Notes: a model not told the origin generated them from the letters alone. A stretch of DNA of 64,000 nt from an uncultured Ruminococcus sp. (GCA_902802105.1 CADCKR010000010.1:1-64000), one strand, 5' to 3'. Counted from the first letter of the stretch, positions 26,519-36,771 are shown. Program-made: numbers and translations.

Positions 26519-27835
26519 TTGTTTAAAACTATCGCAAATGCCTGGAAGCTTCCCGATCTTCGCAAGAAGATGCTCTTTACACTTTTTATAGTATTCATTT
26601 TCAGGATAGGTTCGGTCATTCCTGTACCGTTCCTTGACGTTCATGCACTTAAATCACTTACTGCCGGTCTTTCGGGCGGCGAGAGTATGCTTGCATATTT
26701 CGACCTGTTCTCCGGCGGCGCGTTCTCAAATGCAACACTGTTCGCAATGTCAGTTACCCCGTACATCAACTCTTCAATTATCATGCAGCTTCTCTCTGTT
26801 GCAATACCGCCCCTTGAGCGTCTTACCAAAGAGGGCGTCGAGGGCAGAAAGAAGATCGCAACGATAACGAGATATGTTACCGTTCTTTTGGGTATCATAC
26901 AAGGTACGGCTTATTACATCTGGCTGCTCAGATCTAACATTGTTGAATATCAGGGCTGGAGCTTCGAGGGTGTGTTTACAGCAATCGTTATCATCCTTGC
27001 GTTCACAGCAGGTACGGCACTCATGATGTGGCTCGGTGAGCAGATAAACCAGAACGGAGTAGGCAATGGTATCTCCATTCTGCTCTTCGTTGGTATTATC
27101 GCAAGGATCCCTGTTACCTTCAGAACACTTTGGGAAACATTCAAGGCCGGTCTTGAGGGTGACACTGCAAAGATCATCTATCCGATAGTCTTTGTAATTC
27201 TCTTCCTTGTCATTATATGGGTGATCGTATTTATGAATGACGCTGAACGCCGCATTCCCGTACAGTATGCAAAGCGTGTTGTCGGACGTAAAATGTATGG
27301 CGGTCAGAGCACATATCTGCCTATTAAAGTAGGTCTTTCGGGCGTAATGCCGATCATCTTCGCAAGCTCCATTCTGTCTATCCCGTCAACGATCCTCCTC
27401 TTTATCGGTGAGGAAAACGTAACGAGCGACTTCTGGAAGGGCTTCTTCAAGGCCTTCACAATGGGCGGCTGGATATACATCGGCCTTTACTTCCTCCTTA
27501 TCATCGGTTTTGCATATTTCTATGTTACTATCCAGTACAACCCGATAGAAATGTCCAACAACCTCCGTCAGAACAACGGTACGATAAAGGGAATCCGTCC
27601 GGGCAAGCCCACCACGGACTATATTGCAAAGATCCTTTCAAAAATCACACTTATTGGCGCACTCTTCTTAGCGTTTATCGCTATCGTTCCTCTCATCTAT
27701 TCAAACGTAACAAACATGAGAGGCCTTATGATGGGCGGTACATCCGTCATCATCCTTGTAGGTGTTGCGCTTGATACGATGAAGCAGATCGAATCCCAGA
27801 TGATGATGAGAAATTATAAGGGATTCCTTGATTAA
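26519..27835 (+). CDS. secY: protein translocase subunit SecY
   Basis: 438 residues and ten predicted membrane helices forming the export channel with SecE and SecG. It starts with TTG one base after the L15 stop, so translation is probably coupled. Conserved pieces include G-I-V-P-like channel segments, G-N-G-I-S-I-L-L-F, a cytosolic loop V-Q-Y-A-K-R-V-V-G and Q-Y-N-P. The end overlaps the leader of adk. yajC, an accessory factor of the same machinery, is at 39409. Confidence 0.97.
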   Translation: MFKTIANAWKLPDLRKKMLFTLFIVFIFRIGSVIPVPFLDVHALKSLTAGLSGGESMLAYFDLFSGGAFSNATLFAMSVTPYINSSIIMQLLSVAIPPLERLTKEGVEGRKKIATITRYVTVLLGIIQGTAYYIWLLRSNIVEYQGWSFEGVFTAIVIILAFTAGTALMMWLGEQINQNGVGNGISILLFVGIIARIPVTFRTLWETFKAGLEGDTAKIIYPIVFVILFLVIIWVIVFMNDAERRIPVQYAKRVVGRKMYGGQSTYLPIKVGLSGVMPIIFASSILSIPSTILLFIGEENVTSDFWKGFFKAFTMGGWIYIGLYFLLIIGFAYFYVTIQYNPIEMSNNLRQNNGTIKGIRPGKPTTDYIAKILSKITLIGALFLAFIAIVPLIYSNVTNMRGLMMGGTSVIILVGVALDTMKQIESQMMMRNYKGFLD

Positions 27836-27860
27836 TCTACTGACCGAAAGGAGTATTAAT

Positions 27861-28493
27861 ATGAATATTATCTTACTTGGCGCTCCCGGCGCAGGAAAAG
27901 GCACACAGGCAGAGGTTATTTGTGATCGTCTTAATATCCCGACGATCTCTACAGGAAACATTATTCGTGAGGCGCTGAAGACCGGCACTGAGATGGGTCT
28001 GAAGGCTAAGAGCTATATGGAAGCCGGACAGCTTGTTCCGGATGAGGTCGTTATCGGCATCATCAAGGAAAGACTTGCTAAAGATGACTGCCAGAAGGGC
28101 TTCATTCTTGACGGTTTCCCCAGAACCATTCCTCAGGCTGAGGCTCTGGACAAAATGGGCATCGTTATTGACAAGGTAATTGATATCGAGGTCAAGGACG
28201 AGGCTATCGTAAAGAGAATGTCCGGACGCCGTGTCTGCGAGAAGTGCGGCGCAAGCTACCACATGGAGTATAAGAAGCCTGCGGTAGAAGGCGTTTGCGA
28301 TAAGTGCGCAGGCACCCTTGTTCAGCGTAAGGATGACCATCCGGATACAGTTAATGCTCGTCTTGAGGTTTATCATAAGGAGACCGAGCCTCTCAAGGAT
28401 TATTATGAGAAGCAGGGCAAGCTCTCAATAGTGGAAGGACAGGCAACAATAGAGTCTACAACAGAACTTATTCTGAAGGCTATCGAGGCTTGA
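27861..28493 (+). CDS. adk: adenylate kinase
   Basis: 210 residues from the ATG at 27861, chosen by GAAAGGAG; the family starts M-N-I-I-L-L-G-A-P-G-A-G-K-G-T. It converts AMP plus ATP to two ADP. The LID carries four cysteines (C-E-K-C and C-D-K-C), the zinc-binding Gram-positive form. The motif D-G-F-P-R-T is intact. Normal member of the secY-adk-map series. Confidence 0.97.
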   Translation: MNIILLGAPGAGKGTQAEVICDRLNIPTISTGNIIREALKTGTEMGLKAKSYMEAGQLVPDEVVIGIIKERLAKDDCQKGFILDGFPRTIPQAEALDKMGIVIDKVIDIEVKDEAIVKRMSGRRVCEKCGASYHMEYKKPAVEGVCDKCAGTLVQRKDDHPDTVNARLEVYHKETEPLKDYYEKQGKLSIVEGQATIESTTELILKAIEA

Positions 28494-28496
28494 TCT

Positions 28497-29249
28497 ATGG
28501 TGATCCTGAAAACCGTCCGTGATATCGCAGTTATGCGTGAGGCGGGCAGAATTTCTCAGAGAGCATTGCGTGAAGCAGGGAAGGCTGTTGAGCCCGGAGT
28601 ATCCACAAAGGAGCTTGACAGCATTGTCCGCAGCTGTATTGAAAAGCAGGGGGCGACCCCTTCTTTTCTCGGCTACGGCGGGTTCCCCGCAAGCGCTTGT
28701 ATTTCAGTAAATGATGTAGTCATCCACGGCATACCGGGCAGTGACAAGATCCTGAAAAACGGCGATATCGTAAGCATAGACGTAGGCGCTTACTATAAAG
28801 GCTTCCACGGCGACAACGCATGGACCTTCGCCTGCGGTGATGTGTCTGCCGAAGCTCAGGCTCTGATGGACGCCACAAGAGAGGCTCTCTTTGAGGGTAT
28901 CAGGGCGGCAACTGCCGGAAACAGGATCGGTGATATAGGTCATGCGGTCCAGAAGTATGTCGAGGCACGCAGTTACTCGGTGGTAAGAGATTTTGTCGGC
29001 CACGGAGTAGGTGCGAAGCTGCATGAAGATCCAAGCGTACCCAATTACGGCACTCCCGGACGAGGTGTGCGCCTGATGCCGGGCATGGTGATAGCCATTG
29101 AGCCAATGGTAAACCAAGGTACACACAGGGTACGGGTGCTATCAGACAAATGGACAACGGTAACCGCCGACGGGAAGCTCTCGGCTCACTTTGAGCATAC
29201 GGTAGCGATAACATCGGGCGGACCTGTAATTCTCACATTGCCGGACTGA
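28497..29249 (+). CDS. map: methionine aminopeptidase, type I
   Basis: 250 residues, removing the N-terminal Met of nascent proteins. All metal ligands can be placed: the Asp pair in S-I-D-V-G...F-H-G-D-N, His in G-H-G-V-G, Glu in A-I-E-P-M and Glu in F-E-H-T-V. The ribosome binding site is weak and the gene starts three bases after adk, so coupling is likely. Confidence 0.96.
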   Translation: MVILKTVRDIAVMREAGRISQRALREAGKAVEPGVSTKELDSIVRSCIEKQGATPSFLGYGGFPASACISVNDVVIHGIPGSDKILKNGDIVSIDVGAYYKGFHGDNAWTFACGDVSAEAQALMDATREALFEGIRAATAGNRIGDIGHAVQKYVEARSYSVVRDFVGHGVGAKLHEDPSVPNYGTPGRGVRLMPGMVIAIEPMVNQGTHRVRVLSDKWTTVTADGKLSAHFEHTVAITSGGPVILTLPD

Positions 29250-29257
29250 GGTGGAAT

Positions 29258-29524
29258 ATGCAGTTCGAAACAGGTATGGTCGTCAGATCCAAAAAAGGCC
29301 GCGATAAGGGCAGGTTCTATATGGTTTGCGGGTCAAGCGGCGCTCTGGTGCTTGTCACCGACGGCTGCAGGCGTACACTTGATGCACCCAAGGCCAAGAA
29401 CCCGATCCACCTGGCGCCTACAAGAACGGTGCTCAGAGGCACGGCTTCAGTATCTGACAGCGAAATTCGCAAAGCTCTGTCTGAGTTCACGGACAGGATC
29501 GCTCTTCCTAAGGAGGTCATGTAA
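29258..29524 (+). CDS. KOW-domain RNA-binding protein (L14e-like)
   Basis: An 88-residue protein whose first half is a KOW/SH3-like fold ([16 protein letters not shown]). Clostridia often carry this gene between map and infA, where it is annotated as an L14e/L6e/L27e-like RNA-binding protein. Ribosome or rRNA contact is inferred from the fold and location; the exact function is not established. Confidence 0.85.
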   Translation: MQFETGMVVRSKKGRDKGRFYMVCGSSGALVLVTDGCRRTLDAPKAKNPIHLAPTRTVLRGTASVSDSEIRKALSEFTDRIALPKEVM

Positions 29525-29525
29525 A

Positions 29526-29744
29526 TTGTCAAAGCAGGATGTAATTGAGGTAGAAGGCGTAGTTAAAGAGGCTCTTCCCAATGCACAGTTCAAGGTAGAG
29601 CTCCAGAACGGTCATGTTATACTTGCTCATATTTCGGGTAAGCTCAGGATGAACTTTATCCGCATACTTCCCGGTGACAAGGTGACAGTGGAAATGTCAC
29701 CCTACGATCTTACCAAGGGTCGTATAACATGGCGCAGCAAGTAA
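29526..29744 (+). CDS. infA: translation initiation factor IF-1
   Basis: 72 residues, exactly family length, from a TTG start at 29526. The AAGGAGG ribosome binding site lies inside the end of the KOW gene. It is a single S1/OB domain with [15 protein letters not shown] and R-I-L-P-G-D-K-V. It blocks the A site during initiation. The frame runs upstream without stop, but homologues fix the start here. Confidence 0.96.
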   Translation: MSKQDVIEVEGVVKEALPNAQFKVELQNGHVILAHISGKLRMNFIRILPGDKVTVEMSPYDLTKGRITWRSK

Positions 29745-29792
29745 TAAATAAGCAAGGCTATAATGGCTTTTAATGAAAGGAATGATACCACG

Positions 29793-29906
29793 ATGAAAGT
29801 CAGACCTTCAGTAAAGAAAATCTGCGAAAAATGTAAGGTTATAAAGCGCAAGGGCAAGATCATGGTTATCTGTGAGAACCCCAAGCACAAGCAGCGTCAG
29901 GGCTAA
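29793..29906 (+). CDS. rpmJ: 50S ribosomal protein L36
   Basis: 37 residues beginning [11 protein letters not shown], with zinc ligands in C-E-K-C-K, I-C-E and a final H. A GAAAGGA ribosome binding site precedes it. The zinc-type L36 and zinc-type S14 occur together here. Confidence 0.96.
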   Translation: MKVRPSVKKICEKCKVIKRKGKIMVICENPKHKQRQG

Positions 29907-29937
29907 TGACGCCGTAACATAAACGGAGGTGCAAAGA

Positions 29938-30306
29938 ATGGCACGTATTTCAGGTGTAGATTTACCCAGAGATAAAAGAGTCGAGATCGGCTTGACTTAT
30001 ATTTACGGCATCGGCCGTAAGACATCCAACGATATTCTTGCAGCAACAGGTATCAACCCCGATACTCGTGTAAGAGATCTTACCGAGGACGATATCTCTA
30101 AGCTCAGAGAATACATCGACCACAACTGCCGCGTTGAGGGTGATCTCAGACGTGATGTAGCTTTCGATATCAAGAGACTTATCGAGATCGGCTGCTACAG
30201 AGGCGTTCGTCACCGCAAAGGTCTTCCTGTAAGAGGTCAGCGTTCAAAGACAAACGCTCGTACAAGAAAAGGCCCCAGAAAGACAATGGCTAATAAGAAG
30301 AAATAA
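29938..30306 (+). CDS. rpsM: 30S ribosomal protein S13
   Basis: 122 residues from the ATG at 29938 behind CGGAGGT; an in-frame GTG at 29929 is within the ribosome binding site. Signature [10 protein letters not shown] and the basic tail K-T-N-A-R-T-R-K-G are intact. It contacts the P-site tRNA and the 50S subunit. Confidence 0.97.
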   Translation: MARISGVDLPRDKRVEIGLTYIYGIGRKTSNDILAATGINPDTRVRDLTEDDISKLREYIDHNCRVEGDLRRDVAFDIKRLIEIGCYRGVRHRKGLPVRGQRSKTNARTRKGPRKTMANKKK

Positions 30307-30325
30307 TCAGGGGAGGAATTAACTG

Positions 30326-30730
30326 ATGGCAGTTCAGAAAAGCGCAAAAAAGACTACTATCCGCAGACGTCGTGAGCGCAAGAATATTGAAAAGGGCGCT
30401 GCTCATATTCAGTCAACATTCAACAATACGATCGTAACGATTTCAGACGTTTACGGCAATGCGATCTCTTGGGCAAGCGCCGGCGAGCTCGGCTTCAGAG
30501 GCTCAAGAAAGTCCACTCCGTTTGCTGCACAGTCCGCTGCTGAGACAGCAGCAAGGGCTGCTATGGAGCACGGCATGAAGAGCGTTGAGGTCTATGTAAA
30601 GGGCCCGGGCGCAGGCAGAGAGGCAGCTATCAGAGCACTTCAGTCTGCAGGCCTTGAGGTCAGCATGATCAAGGACGTAACACCCATCCCGCACAATGGT
30701 TGCCGTCCTCCGAAGAGAAGACGTGTATAA
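30326..30730 (+). CDS. rpsK: 30S ribosomal protein S11
   Basis: 134 residues with a lysine-rich start, the N-T-I-V-T-I-S-D motif and the C-terminal [12 protein letters not shown]. It lies on the platform near the mRNA exit. Confidence 0.97.
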   Translation: MAVQKSAKKTTIRRRRERKNIEKGAAHIQSTFNNTIVTISDVYGNAISWASAGELGFRGSRKSTPFAAQSAAETAARAAMEHGMKSVEVYVKGPGAGREAAIRALQSAGLEVSMIKDVTPIPHNGCRPPKRRRV

Positions 30731-30750
30731 AATAGTGGAGGTGCACAGAC

Positions 30751-31347
30751 ATGGCAGTAAATAAAGACCCGATCCTTAAGAGATGCAGATACCTCGGCAT
30801 CAGCCCTTCTGTTGTCGGTATCAGCAAGTCATCCAACAGAAACCCCAACGCTAACTCCAGAAGAAAGGTCTCCGAATACGGAGTACAGCTCAAGGAGAAG
30901 CAGAAGCTCAAGTTCATCTACGGCGTACTTGAGAAGCCTTTCCATCACTACTTTGAGATCGCTTCAAAGATGGAGGGTCAGGCAGGTAACAACCTTATCA
31001 CAGTTCTTGAGTCAAGACTTGACAGCGTTATCTACAGAATGGGCTATGCTCTCACAAGAAGAGACGCCCGCCAGATCGCTACACACGGTCATTTCCTCGT
31101 AAATGGCAGAAGAGTAGATATCCCCTCCTACAGAGTTAAGGTAGGCGATGTTATCACTCTCAGAGATAAGAGCAAGAGCAGTGCAAAGTTCAAGGATATA
31201 GCAGAGCAGACAGGCGGCAGAGTTTCTCCCCTGTGGCTCGAAATGAATAAAGAGCAGTTCTCCGCCAAGATCGTTCGTATGCCCACGATCGAGGATATTG
31301 ACTATGAAGTTGCTCCTCATCTTATCGTTGAGTTGTACTCCAAGTAA
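30751..31347 (+). CDS. rpsD: 30S ribosomal protein S4
   Basis: 198 residues. It has the S4 RNA-binding domain (about 88-150) with L-E-S-R-L-D-S-V-I-Y-R-M-G. It is a primary 16S binder and, in many bacteria, an operon regulator. The N-terminus lacks the zinc knuckle cysteines found in some S4 proteins. Confidence 0.97.
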   Translation: MAVNKDPILKRCRYLGISPSVVGISKSSNRNPNANSRRKVSEYGVQLKEKQKLKFIYGVLEKPFHHYFEIASKMEGQAGNNLITVLESRLDSVIYRMGYALTRRDARQIATHGHFLVNGRRVDIPSYRVKVGDVITLRDKSKSSAKFKDIAEQTGGRVSPLWLEMNKEQFSAKIVRMPTIEDIDYEVAPHLIVELYSK

Positions 31348-31417
31348 TCCGTCCGATTTTTGCTGGTTACACACATCATGGCGGCCTTGCGCCGCCTAAT
31401 GTCAAGGAGGTTAGCTG

Positions 31418-32377
31418 ATGATTGAGATCCAAAAGCCAAAGATAGAAACTACTGAATTATCCGATGACGGAAGATTTGGCAGATTTGTTGTAGAACCCCT
31501 CGAGCGTGGATTTGGCAACACGCTTGGAAACAGCCTCCGCAGAGTGCTGCTTTCTTCACTTGAGGGTGTGGCAGTTACCTCGATAAAGATCGACGGAGTC
31601 CTGCATGAGTTTTCAACTATCCCGGGAGTAAAGGAAGACGTTACTGCGATCGTCCTCAACATGAAGGGACTTATTGCAAAGCTTCACACAAACGGTCCCA
31701 AAACAGTGGAGATCAACGCGGAAGGTCCTTGCATCGTCACTGCCGAGTCGATCAAGAGCGATGCAGAGGTAGAGATACTTAATCCCGAAATGCACATAGC
31801 AACTCTCGGCGAAGGTGCAAAGCTCTACATGGAGATCACGCTCAACAAGGGCAGAGGCTATGTTTCAGCTGACAAAAACAAGGCTGAAATGGCCGGAAAT
31901 GCAAGCATCATCGGTATTTTGCCGATAGATTCGATATATACGCCCGTACTCAAGGTAAACTATATGGTAGACAATACCCGTGTAGGTCAGATCACTGACT
32001 ACGACAAGCTTACCCTCGATGTATGGACAAACGGCGTTATCAATGCGCAGGAAGCTGTATCGCTGGCAGCCAAGGTACTTACAGAGCACCTCAATCTGTT
32101 TGTGAACCTTTCGGATAAGGGCACAAACACTGAGATCATGATCGAGAAGAACGTTCAGGGCAAGGAAAAGGTGCTTGAAATGACTATTGAGGAGCTGGAT
32201 CTTTCAGTTCGCTCATTTAACTGCTTAAAGCGTGCAGGCATCAACACGGTCGAAGACCTCATCAACAAGTCTGAGGATGATATGATGAAGGTACGCAACC
32301 TTGGCCGCAAATCGCTGGAAGAGGTCGTTGAGAAGCTCAACTCCCTCGGTTTTCAGCTTCAAACTGACGAGGATTGA
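31418..32377 (+). CDS. rpoA: RNA polymerase subunit alpha
   Basis: 319 residues. The N-terminal assembly domain contains [16 protein letters not shown] short linker follows, then the C-terminal domain that binds UP elements and activators ([24 protein letters not shown]). AAGGAGGT ribosome binding site. A 70-base spacer after rpsD contains a GGCGG/CCGCC hairpin. Confidence 0.97.
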   Translation: MIEIQKPKIETTELSDDGRFGRFVVEPLERGFGNTLGNSLRRVLLSSLEGVAVTSIKIDGVLHEFSTIPGVKEDVTAIVLNMKGLIAKLHTNGPKTVEINAEGPCIVTAESIKSDAEVEILNPEMHIATLGEGAKLYMEITLNKGRGYVSADKNKAEMAGNASIIGILPIDSIYTPVLKVNYMVDNTRVGQITDYDKLTLDVWTNGVINAQEAVSLAAKVLTEHLNLFVNLSDKGTNTEIMIEKNVQGKEKVLEMTIEELDLSVRSFNCLKRAGINTVEDLINKSEDDMMKVRNLGRKSLEEVVEKLNSLGFQLQTDED

Positions 32378-32413
32378 TCCTCAAACTAACCAAAGGTAAA
32401 GGAGTGAATATCT

Positions 32414-32755
32414 ATGCCAGGAACAAGAAAGCTCGGCAGAGAGACTGCTCATAGAACTGCAATGCTCAGAGGTATGGTCACTTTCCTTCTCGAGAACGGA
32501 AAGATCGAAACGACCGTTACCCGTGCAAAAGAAGTCAGTGCAATGACAGAAAAGTTTATCACCATAGCTAAGGAGGAGAACCTCCACAACAAGCGTCTGG
32601 CTCTTGCCTTCATCACCAAGGAGGACGTTGTTACCAAGCTCTTCAAGGAGATCGCTCCCAAGTATGCAGAGCGCAATGGCGGCTATACACGCATCACAAA
32701 GCTCGGTCCGCGCCGCGGCGATGCAGCTGAGATGGCTATTATAGAGCTTATCTGA
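32414..32755 (+). CDS. rplQ: 50S ribosomal protein L17
   Basis: 113 residues, the last gene of the ribosomal supercluster. Conserved M-P-G-T-R-K-L-G-R and the C-terminal [13 protein letters not shown]. It is followed by a clear terminator. Confidence 0.97.
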   Translation: MPGTRKLGRETAHRTAMLRGMVTFLLENGKIETTVTRAKEVSAMTEKFITIAKEENLHNKRLALAFITKEDVVTKLFKEIAPKYAERNGGYTRITKLGPRRGDAAEMAIIELI

Positions 32756-32791
32756 TGAATTGTCTCTAAAAGAAAAGTAATATATAGATCA

Positions 32792-32825
32792 CCTCCTGTC
32801 GGTCATGCCGGCGGGAGGTTTTTGT
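32792..32825 (+). terminator. terminator of the ribosomal supercluster
   Basis: CCTCCTGTCGG/CCGGCGGGAGG hairpin followed by TTTTT. Confidence 0.9.
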
Positions 32826-32920
32826 TATCATATTGATCGTCTGAAACATGGTTTTCGTGGGGAGCTTTTCGGAAAGTCCCATGATAAAAATCAATTTCCC
32901 TGATAAAATTTTATTATCCA

Positions 32921-32949
32921 ATGACAAATGATGATAAATGTGCTATACT
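32921..32949 (+). promoter_or_regulatory. promoter of the CpXC gene
   Basis: ATGACA (32921-32926), 17-bp spacer, TATACT (32944-32949). Confidence 0.5.
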
Positions 32950-33035
32950 GATATCAGCAGCTTTGGAGCTTTGGACATTGCGCATGGCGAAGCTTCGGTC
33001 TGAGCGTTATCAAGGAATATTATGAGGTGAAGAAA

Positions 33036-33698
33036 ATGGCGGAAACTGCTGAGAAAATTGTTACCTGCCCGATGTGCGGCGTGAGAAGTACAGTAAACAT
33101 TCCCGTCAGCGTGAATACAGTAAGGGATCCGGAGGTAAGGGACAGGATCATGGACGAGACCTTCTTTTTGTGGAAGTGCAGAAAGTGCGGCATGAACTCC
33201 AAAATGCTCCATCCGCTGCTTTACAGCAATGTGGACAGGAAATTCATGGTGTACTATATACCGAAGGTGTCAAGAAGTCAGATCTGCGATGAAAAGCTTG
33301 AAAATAAGTTCAGCGACCTTGCGGATGTCAGGCGGCGCGTTGTGGATAGCATAAACGCAATGAAGGAAAAGATCGTTATATTCGAGAACAGCTACAGCGA
33401 TATGGCGGTCGAGCTTTCAAAGCTTGCTGTTGCAGAGGTCGTTTCAAAGATAACCGGACAGACTGTCTATGAAGGCTATTGTACCGAGATAAACAAGACT
33501 CAGAATCAGATCACGTTCCAGTTCTTCCTCGGAGCAAATCACAGGTCGTACATACATACTACAAGGTACGATGTGTATAACAGGTCTCTTTCTATTGTAA
33601 AGGAATGCTTTCAGGATGTGGAGAAAAAGCGGGGCTTCCTTAATATAAACCAGAACTGGGCGTCAGAGGCGCTGAGAAGGTATAAGGGCTATGAGTAA
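33036..33698 (+). CDS. CpXC-domain protein
   Basis: 220 residues from the ATG at 33036 behind GAGGTGA; a GTG at 33027 overlaps that site. The N-terminus has C-P-M-C, followed about 40 residues later by C-R-K-C-G, the CpXC zinc-ribbon-like domain. The remaining part is helical with Y/F-rich strands and no known catalytic site. The family occurs in clostridia without assigned function. The gene stands alone between rplQ and ppdK. Confidence 0.8.
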   Translation: MAETAEKIVTCPMCGVRSTVNIPVSVNTVRDPEVRDRIMDETFFLWKCRKCGMNSKMLHPLLYSNVDRKFMVYYIPKVSRSQICDEKLENKFSDLADVRRRVVDSINAMKEKIVIFENSYSDMAVELSKLAVAEVVSKITGQTVYEGYCTEINKTQNQITFQFFLGANHRSYIHTTRYDVYNRSLSIVKECFQDVEKKRGFLNINQNWASEALRRYKGYE

Positions 33699-33920
33699 GG
33701 CGGCTTTTTGTTATATCTGAATTTTACTAAGGGCTGCTGTGAAACCGTCAGCCTGTTTTTGTGAAGCCGCAGAACGGCCGGAAAACACAAAAAATTCAGC
33801 ATTTGTTCCCGTTCGGAAAGAAAGATCTGCCTGCTTCATATACTTGTATAGTTTTTTAGAAAAAAATTTTAAAAAATATAGATTTTTTTCTAAAAAACAA
33901 TAGCAATTTTCTGATAGATA

Positions 33921-33929
33921 TGTTATAAT
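33921..33929 (+). promoter_or_regulatory. extended -10 promoter of ppdK
   Basis: TGTTATAAT preceded by a poor -35 region and A/T-rich DNA, 47 bases before the start. Confidence 0.6.
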
Positions 33930-33975
33930 GGGATTGGCGACATAGTCGAACTTTTATTATCAGGAGGTTTTTCCA

Positions 33976-36606
33976 ATGGCTAAAAAATGGGTGTATCTGT
34001 TTAGCGAGGGCGACGCTAATATGCGTGAGCTTCTCGGCGGTAAGGGCGCTAACCTTGCTGAAATGACCAAGATCGGTCTCCCTGTTCCTCAGGGCTTTAC
34101 TATTTCTACAGAGGCTTGTACTCAGTATTATGAGGACGGCAGAAAGATCAATGATGAGATCCAGGCTCAGATCATGGAATACATCACAAAGATGGAAGAG
34201 ATCACAGGCAAGAAGTTCGGTGACAAGACAAACCCGCTTCTCGTTTCTGTTCGTTCAGGTGCAAGAGCTTCAATGCCCGGCATGATGGATACTATCCTCA
34301 ACCTCGGTCTTAACGAGGAGGTAGTAGAGGTCATCGCAGCTCAGTCAGGTAATCCCCGCTGGGCTTGGGACTGCTACAGAAGATTTATCCAGATGTTCTC
34401 CGACGTTGTTATGGAGGTCGGCAAGAAGTACTTCGAGCAGCTCATCGACGAGATGAAGGAGAAGAAGGGCGTTAAGCAGGACGTAGAGCTTACAGCTGAC
34501 GATCTTAAAGAGCTTGCTGCTCAGTTCAAAGCTGAATATAAGGCTAAGATCGGTGACGACTTCCCCTCAGATCCGAAGGTACAGCTCATGGAGGCTATCA
34601 AGGCTGTATTCCGTTCCTGGGATAACCCGAGAGCTAACGTATATCGCCGTGATAACGATATTCCTTATTCATGGGGTACTGCTGTTAACGTACAGTCAAT
34701 GGCATTCGGCAACATGGGTGACGACTGCGGTACCGGTGTTGCATTTACCCGTGATCCTGCTACAGGCGATAAGGGCCTCTTCGGTGAGTTCCTTACAAAT
34801 GCACAGGGTGAGGACGTTGTTGCAGGCGTTCGTACTCCTATGAAGATACAGGAAATGGCAGACAAGTTCCCCGAGGCTTTCAAGCAGTTCGAGGAGGTTT
34901 GCTCTACACTTGAGAATCACTACAGAGATATGCAGGATATGGAGTTCACCGTTGAGCACGGCAAGCTCTATATGCTCCAGACAAGAAACGGTAAGAGAAC
35001 TGCAAAGGCTGCTCTCAAGATCGCTTGTGACCTCGTTGATGAGGGCATGAGAACTGAGGAAGAGGCTGTTGCAATGATCGACCCGCGTAACCTCGACACA
35101 CTTCTCCACCCGCAGTTCGATGCTAAGGCTCTTAAGGCTGCTACACCTATCGGCAAGGGTCTGGGCGCATCTCCCGGCGCTGCTTGCGGACAGATCGTAT
35201 TCACAGCTGAGGATGCTGAGGCTTGGAATGCTGCAGGCAAGAAGGTAGTTCTCGTAAGACTTGAGACTTCACCTGAGGATATCACAGGTATGAAGGCTTC
35301 TCAGGGTATCCTTACAGTCCGCGGCGGTATGACATCTCACGCAGCTGTTGTTGCCCGCGGCATGGGTTCATGCTGCGTATCAGGCTGCTCTGATATCGTA
35401 ATGGACGAGGCTAACAAGAAGTTCACACTCGGCGGCAAGACCTTCGTTGAGGGCGACTTCATTTCTATTGACGGTTCAACAGGAAACATCTATGATGGTA
35501 TCATCCCCACAGTTGATGCTCAGATTGCTGGTGAGTTCGGCAGAGTTATGGCATGGGCTGACAAGTACAGAAAGCTCAAGGTAAGAACAAATGCTGATAC
35601 ACCTGCTGACGCTAAGAAGGCTCGTGAGCTTGGTGCTGAGGGTATCGGTCTTTGCCGTACAGAGCATATGTTCTTTGAGGGCGACAGAATCGATGCATTC
35701 AGAGAGATGATCTGCGCTGATACAGTTGAAGAGAGAGAAGCAGCTCTTGCTAAGATCCTTCCTGTACAGCAGGGCGATTTCGAGGCTCTCTATGAGGCTC
35801 TTGAAGGCAACCCCGTAACGATCCGTTTCCTCGATCCTCCGCTCCATGAGTTCGTTCCCACTGAGGAAGAGGACATCAAGAAGCTTGCTGACGCTCAGGG
35901 CAAGACCGTTGAGCAGATCAAGGCTATCATTGATTCTCTCCATGAGTTCAACCCGATGATGGGTCATCGCGGATGCCGTCTTGCAGTTACATATCCTGAA
36001 ATTGCAAAGATGCAGACCTCTGCTGTTATCCGCGCTGCTATCAACGTTCAGAAGAAGCATCCGGATTGGAAGGTAGAGCCCGAGATCATGATCCCGCTCG
36101 TAGGCGATATCAAGGAGCTCAAGTATGTAAAGAAGTTTGTAGTAGAGACAGCTGATGCTGAGATCGCTGCTGCAGGCGCAGACCTCAAGTATGAGGTAGG
36201 TACAATGATCGAGATCCCGAGAGCTGCTCTCACAGCTGACGATATAGCTAAGGAAGCTGAGTTCTTCTGCTTCGGTACTAACGACCTTACTCAGATGACA
36301 TTCGGCTTCAGCCGTGACGATGCAGGTAAGTTCCTCAGTGCATACTATGATGCAAAGATCTTTGAGAACGATCCGTTTGCTAAGCTTGATCAGACAGGCG
36401 TTGGCAAGCTGATGAAGATGGCTATTGAGCTCGGTAAGGCTGAGCGTCCCACACTCCACTGCGGTATCTGCGGTGAGCACGGCGGCGATCCCTCATCTGT
36501 TGAGTTCTGCCATAAGATCGGTCTTGACTATGTATCATGCTCACCCTTCAGAGTACCGATCGCTCGTCTTGCTGCTGCACAGGCTGCAATCGCTGACAAG
36601 AAGTAA
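33976..36606 (+). CDS. ppdK: pyruvate, phosphate dikinase
   Basis: An 876-residue three-domain enzyme interconverting pyruvate, ATP and phosphate with phosphoenolpyruvate, AMP and pyrophosphate. The ATP-grasp domain starts with G-G-K-G-A-N-L-A-E-M. The swivelling domain has the phosphohistidine motif G-G-M-T-S-H-A-A-V-V-A-R-G-M-G. The C-terminal TIM barrel ends with the catalytic C-G-I-C-G-E-H-G. Clostridia often use it in glycolysis in place of or alongside pyruvate kinase, saving pyrophosphate energy. AGGAGG ribosome binding site. Codon use is notably biased, suggesting high expression. Confidence 0.97.
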   Translation: MAKKWVYLFSEGDANMRELLGGKGANLAEMTKIGLPVPQGFTISTEACTQYYEDGRKINDEIQAQIMEYITKMEEITGKKFGDKTNPLLVSVRSGARASMPGMMDTILNLGLNEEVVEVIAAQSGNPRWAWDCYRRFIQMFSDVVMEVGKKYFEQLIDEMKEKKGVKQDVELTADDLKELAAQFKAEYKAKIGDDFPSDPKVQLMEAIKAVFRSWDNPRANVYRRDNDIPYSWGTAVNVQSMAFGNMGDDCGTGVAFTRDPATGDKGLFGEFLTNAQGEDVVAGVRTPMKIQEMADKFPEAFKQFEEVCSTLENHYRDMQDMEFTVEHGKLYMLQTRNGKRTAKAALKIACDLVDEGMRTEEEAVAMIDPRNLDTLLHPQFDAKALKAATPIGKGLGASPGAACGQIVFTAEDAEAWNAAGKKVVLVRLETSPEDITGMKASQGILTVRGGMTSHAAVVARGMGSCCVSGCSDIVMDEANKKFTLGGKTFVEGDFISIDGSTGNIYDGIIPTVDAQIAGEFGRVMAWADKYRKLKVRTNADTPADAKKARELGAEGIGLCRTEHMFFEGDRIDAFREMICADTVEEREAALAKILPVQQGDFEALYEALEGNPVTIRFLDPPLHEFVPTEEEDIKKLADAQGKTVEQIKAIIDSLHEFNPMMGHRGCRLAVTYPEIAKMQTSAVIRAAINVQKKHPDWKVEPEIMIPLVGDIKELKYVKKFVVETADAEIAAAGADLKYEVGTMIEIPRAALTADDIAKEAEFFCFGTNDLTQMTFGFSRDDAGKFLSAYYDAKIFENDPFAKLDQTGVGKLMKMAIELGKAERPTLHCGICGEHGGDPSSVEFCHKIGLDYVSCSPFRVPIARLAAAQAAIADKK

Positions 36607-36642
36607 TTCTTATAGGCTGAGTAATAGAACAGCATAATTATT

Positions 36643-36675
36643 GTCCCCGATATCAAATGATGTCGGGGACTTTTA
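36643..36675 (+). terminator. terminator of ppdK
   Basis: GTCCCCGATATCA/TGATGTCGGGGAC hairpin followed by TTTTA. Confidence 0.9.
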
Positions 36676-36771
36676 TGTGCTGTATGGTGTACATTATTAT
36701 TGATGTTCAGGCATTTGCAGATAATTGATCAGGCGGCAATAATTATAAACCTTTTAACAGGAGATGAAAAA

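Noticed and set aside
29352..29525. N-terminal extension of infA into the KOW gene
   Set aside because: IF-1 is 72 residues in all bacteria and a strong ribosome binding site marks the TTG at 29526.
35476..36480. 334-codon minus-strand frame
   Set aside because: Entirely antisense to ppdK, whose strong codon bias leaves the opposite frame open.
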